Source: Coenobita brevimanus (lineage: Eukaryota; Arthropoda; Malacostraca; Decapoda; Coenobitidae). From it: a stretch of 64,000 nucleotides of DNA. Position 1 is the first letter of the stretch. Each line of letters begins with the position of its first letter. Both the position numbers and the translations under genes were made by a program. The notes under the pieces were generated by a model. It had not been told where the DNA came from. It ran no database searches and saw only the letters and a program-made list of their open reading frames with translations. Where the stretch lies: assembly GCA_032717465.1 (NCBI GenBank), contig CM064655.1:15228652-15292651 (forward strand), given 5' to 3'. Of the stretch, positions 59,501-64,000 are shown piece by piece.

Positions 59501-60138
59501 GGGTGAAAGGAGACAAAATGAAAAAGTTGTGATTTAGCAGATGAGAGGAGAGAGAGAGAGAGAGGGGGGGGGGTGAGATGAGGGTAAAGCAGTGTGACAG
59601 ACAGGACAAATGAGGAATAAAAGCGATGAGGAGAGGCGAGAAGAGAGGAGACGGAAGAAGAGAGGTGATGGGAGAACGGATAGAGACGAGACGAGAGGAC
59701 AGGCAAGTTGAAGTGAGGGGAGAGCTGCGGTATGAAAGAAGTATGGAAGGAGTAAATGAGAAATAAGAGGGGAAAGGAGAGGAGAAAAAAAGGGAGAAAA
59801 GAGAAGGGAGGAGACGAGGGGAGAGGAGTGGTGAGGAGAGAACTGGGAAGGTGAGAGTCAACGAAGCGGGAATGGGGCTGGATGGATTGCGGCTGAGGGG
59901 AAGGTGAAGGGGAAGGGGAAAGCTTGGCTGACGGGAGGAAACAGGATTGAGAAGAGGGGAAACTTGGAGAAGGACGAAAGTGTGAAGTTCGGAGGGGTAA
60001 AGAATGTATATGAGGGAAGACGAGAGGGGCAGGGAATGTGAATGAGGGAAAGTGAGGGGCAAGGTTAGATATGTCTTAAGGGGACAGTGAGAGGAAGGAA
60101 ATATATGAGGGAAGGCAAGGGGGCAGACAAGTATGAAA

Positions 60139-60142
<4 letters not shown>
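59501..60142. other. Purine-rich unassigned DNA
   Basis: G/A-rich on the plus strand with AGAGAGAGGGGGGGGG at about 59550-59573. No gene recognised. Confidence 0.6.

Positions 60143-60201
<59 letters not shown>
60143..60201. repeat. GA microsatellite
   Basis: 59 bases of GA repeat. Confidence 0.97.
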
Positions 60202-60205
<4 letters not shown>

Positions 60206-60297
60206 GGAAGGTGAGAGGAGGAGGAGGAGAGAGATGTGCACAAGGAAAAAAAAAGCGGGGGGGGGGGAGGCAGACATGTATGAGAGGAGATGTGTAT

Positions 60298-60400
60298 GAT
60301 GGAAGGTGAGAGAGGCAGGCTATGATGGAAGGTGAGAGAGGCAGGCTCTGATGGAAGGTGAGAGAGGCAGGCTATGATGGAAGGTGAGAATGGCAGATAC
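60298..60400 (+). repeat. 26-bp minisatellite
   Basis: Four units of GATGGAAGGTGAGAGAGGCA plus GGCTAT. Units before and after are more diverged. Confidence 0.9.
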
Positions 60401-60653
60401 ATACGAGAGGAGATGTGTGTGAGGCAAGGCAAGAGATGGAAGCAGATATATATGAGATGTGTATGAGGGAGGGGAGTGGCAGGCAGGTCGATGGCAATAT
60501 CGGGTGTTGATAAGAAAACTATTGCGGGCAGGGAAGGGCCAATACACTCCAGCCCAGCGATCTAATTTACCGACACCGGTGATAAGCTAATGAGCACACC
60601 AAATATATAACACTGATTAACTCACTCAATGCCATCATGGATTTCTTTTTTGT
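60401..60653. other. Unassigned DNA
   Basis: Nothing recognised except a diverged first monomer of the next array (about 60618-60653). Confidence 0.5.
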
Positions 60654-61110
60654 AACCCTTTCACTGCGATGACGTCCTTTTTAACCCTTTCACCACAGTG
60701 ACGTCCTTTTTAACCCTTTCACCACAATGACGTCTTTGTAACCCTTTCACTGCCATGACGTCCTTTTTAACCCTTTCACCACAATGACGTCTTTGTAACC
60801 CTTTCACTGCCATGACGTCCTTTTTAACCCTTTCACCACAATGACGTCTTTGCAACCCTTTCACTGCCATGACGTCCTTTTTAACCCTTTCACCACAATG
60901 ACGTCTTTGTAACTGTTTCACTGCCATGACGGCCTTTTTAACCCTTTCACCACAGTGACGTCCTTTTTAACCCTTTCACCACAATGACGTCTTTGTAACC
61001 CTTTCACTGCCATGACGTCCTTTTTAACCCTTTCACCACAGTGACGTCTTTGTAACTGTTTCACTGCCATGACGGCCTTTTTAACCCTTTCATTGCGATG
61101 ACGTGTTTTT
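60654..61110 (+). repeat. 28/29-bp satellite built from the TTAA-element end
   Basis: About 16 monomers beginning AACCCTTTCA. Type A continues CCACAATGACGTCTTTGT (28 bp) and type B continues CTGCCATGACGTCCTTTTT (29 bp); they mostly alternate as 57-bp dimers. AACCCTTTCACTGCCATGAC is the terminal sequence of the TTAA-flanked elements. Lysine/arginine-rich minus-strand frames across it are repeat translations. Confidence 0.95.
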
Positions 61111-61324
61111 ATATCTCTCTCACTTCGTATTTTATGTTCCGTTATAGTCACAACAAGGCAACGCCAAGACGGTATTCAGCTCTGGGCAGACTTTATTAAC
61201 TGGAGAGGTTAGACAAAGCCTTCATTTTCCTCTTCACCAATATATGTCTGTCCTAAGTTGTATATAATCATCCAGTAATAGCAGGAATAATGTCTAAAAT
61301 ACGTCATCGAACTTAAGAGGTTTC
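61081..61324. mobile_element. TTAA-family element at the edge of the satellite
   Basis: Begins TTAACCCTTTCATTGCGATG, which is also the last satellite monomer, and ends TACGTCATCGAACTTAAGAG. The right arm has ATCATCCAGTAATAGCAGG. Confidence 0.7.
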
Positions 61325-61525
61325 ACCACTTCATTCCCAAGACGTAATTTGTATTTTATTCTTGCTATCTTCACTTAATTATACGTGGCCTGGGAAGGAC
61401 TTATTGGACAGGTGTTATATTATTTAATTAACCCCTTCAAAGCAAGAGATCTTTCCTAAACTGAATAAAAATCACCTGGAACAAGCGTGAATGATATAAA
61501 AAACTACACCTGTTTGAAAGAATTA
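61320..61525. mobile_element. TTAA-family inverted-repeat element
   Basis: Left arm CACCACTTCATTCCCAAGAC and TTGTATTTTATTCTTGCTAT; right arm CTAAACTGAATAAAAATCAC, ending TTTGAAAGAATTA. Adjoins the previous copy. Confidence 0.72.
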
Positions 61526-61810
61526 TCAATATTATTACACGACAATAAATAAATCTGTCGTAGTTAATGAAAGCTGAGTTGAGATGGTGGGAGGTTGGTT
61601 GGTGGACAGGTGTAAGGAGTGTGTTCAAGTGCGGTGAGCACTGAGCAGGTGTGTGTGTGGGGGAGCACAGGTGTTGCTGACTCACCTCTACCAGTATATT
61701 TGACCCACATGCACAGCTGCACCACGTCACATTTCTGTACTCTGATGGTACTGCTGTTCTGTTATGTAGGTTTGTAAGTTATACCCCCACCTCTCTCTTT
61801 CTCTCTCCCC

Positions 61811-61818
<8 letters not shown>
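61526..61818. other. Unassigned DNA
   Basis: No gene recognised; TC-rich at the right end. Confidence 0.5.

Positions 61819-61879
<61 letters not shown>
61819..61879. repeat. CA microsatellite
   Basis: 61 bases of CA repeat. Confidence 0.97.
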
Positions 61880-61880
<1 letters not shown>

Positions 61881-62023
61881 ACTACGCAGCATTAGACTTG
61901 GGTGTTCAGTGATAGTCAACAGATGTTTCATGAGTGTCAAGTGCTTGTTATCGTGTGCATTACGTGTGAAACAACTGGGATAACGACATGAGGCTGCAGC
62001 GACACCTGTCAGCCACACAAAAC

Positions 62024-62150
62024 CTGCTGGTGGTCTAGTGATTAGAACGCCCCAGTCGGAGTGGCAGTCCTCCACAGGTTCTCTTCCAAGAGGTGACAAG
62101 AGTATTTCATCATATAATCCTACCAAGATTCGTAGGCTGGTCCTCCACCC
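62024..62150 (+). mobile_element. tRNA-derived SINE
   Basis: GCTGGTGGTCTAGTGATTAG is an A-box region close to that of glutamate or aspartate tRNAs; CCCCAGTCGGAGTGGCAG matches the SINE head at 56985. The B box is decayed to AGGTTCTCTTCC (62077-62088). Confidence 0.65.
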
Positions 62151-62327
62151 TTGAACATGGTGGACTACGGCAGCTTAAAACAGGGCTCTTACAACTCGAA
62201 CTGGGTAGAATGGGGTTGGCTGTTGCTGTTTTAACTTCACTGGAAAAAACCTAAGATGTCTGTTGGTGCTACGTCTTCCCAGTTTCAATTTCAGGCGCAG
62301 CTTTGGTTACATAAAACCTTGATTTAC

Positions 62328-62527
62328 TTAACCTTGTCACTACCATGACGACTTTTGTATTCTATACTTGAGACTCTTGGGCGATTTTGTTTTTAGGAAA
62401 GGCCTGTCGTATTGATGGGGTTAAGACTACCTCTACTCTCCAATACCGAAGTGTTTAAGGCTGAATGTTATCGTCGGACAGTAACATGAATATAAGACGA
62501 AACACGTCCTCCGACTGAAAGGATGAA
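62328..62527. mobile_element. TTAA-family inverted-repeat element
   Basis: Begins TTAACCTTGTCACTACCATG with GGGCGATTTTGTTTTTAGG; right arm ATCGTCGGACAGTAACATG and CACGTCCTCCGACTGAAAGG. Confidence 0.72.

Positions 62528-64000
<1,473 letters not shown>

Noticed and set aside
60654..61110. CRISPR array
   Set aside because: Repeats are contiguous, with no unique spacers, in a eukaryotic context. The same applies to the other minisatellites.
60661..61151. Repeated basic peptide frames with GLQRRHCGERVKKDVMAVK
   Set aside because: Read from the 57-bp dimer satellite (57 is a multiple of three, so the frame stays open). No start signal or independent evidence.

Overview
The window looks like non-genic nuclear DNA of an arthropod, most plausibly a decapod crustacean. 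This is an inference from style: many long dinucleotide tracts, minisatellites, several families of 5'-truncated non-LTR retrotransposons, tRNA-derived SINEs and short inverted-repeat elements. Nothing looks prokaryotic or organellar. I could not recognise a single host protein-coding exon, rRNA or intact tRNA gene. Almost every open frame is retrotransposon debris or a simple-repeat translation.

Non-LTR retrotransposons. Family A (poly-A tail) is at 3580-4450 (-) and 28605-29727 (+). Family B (jockey-like, poly-A tail) is at 3372-3526 (+), 4460-5618 (+), 10620-11225 (+), 11887-12243 (-) and 43236-43566 (+). Family C ends in a GATA microsatellite and has an RTE-like C-terminal tail; it is at 467-702 (-), 22575-24136 (+), 40765-42055 (-) and a very diverged 44795-45172 (-). 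A related family C2 with a GAT tail is at 19321-21382 (+). Family D, with a TA-repeat tail, is at 50245-50957 (-). All copies are truncated or carry stops, frameshifts or duplications, so none looks mobile now.

DNA-transposon-like elements. A recurrent roughly 200-bp inverted-repeat family begins TTAACCCTTTCA and ends in its reverse complement, as expected for non-autonomous piggyBac-like elements. I count more than ten copies plus a second subfamily. There is also a TA-flanked foldback element (14152-14405), a TTA-flanked PIF/Harbinger-like element (14418-14690) and a Tc1/mariner-like element (12689-12965). tRNA-derived SINEs lie at 8721-8892, 36950-37040 (-), 52161-52550, 56985-57075 and 62024-62150.

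Tandem DNA. Minisatellites include 40/43-bp units (16968-17615), 25-bp (26785-26945), 24-bp (33838-34190), 37-bp (46728-47180), 32-bp (53262-53866 and 56150-56415), alternating 28-bp units (59151-59500) and alternating 28/29-bp units (60654-61110). The last is built from the terminal repeat of the TTAA element family. A 431-bp TG tract (45255-45685) and a 214-bp GT tract (63519-63732) are the largest microsatellites. A diverged duplicated block (7898-9226) carries a SINE in one copy only.

The features do not work together as a pathway. The layout records repeated insertion, truncation and tandem expansion. I found no new gene system; the best leads are the TTAA element family and the satellite derived from its end.
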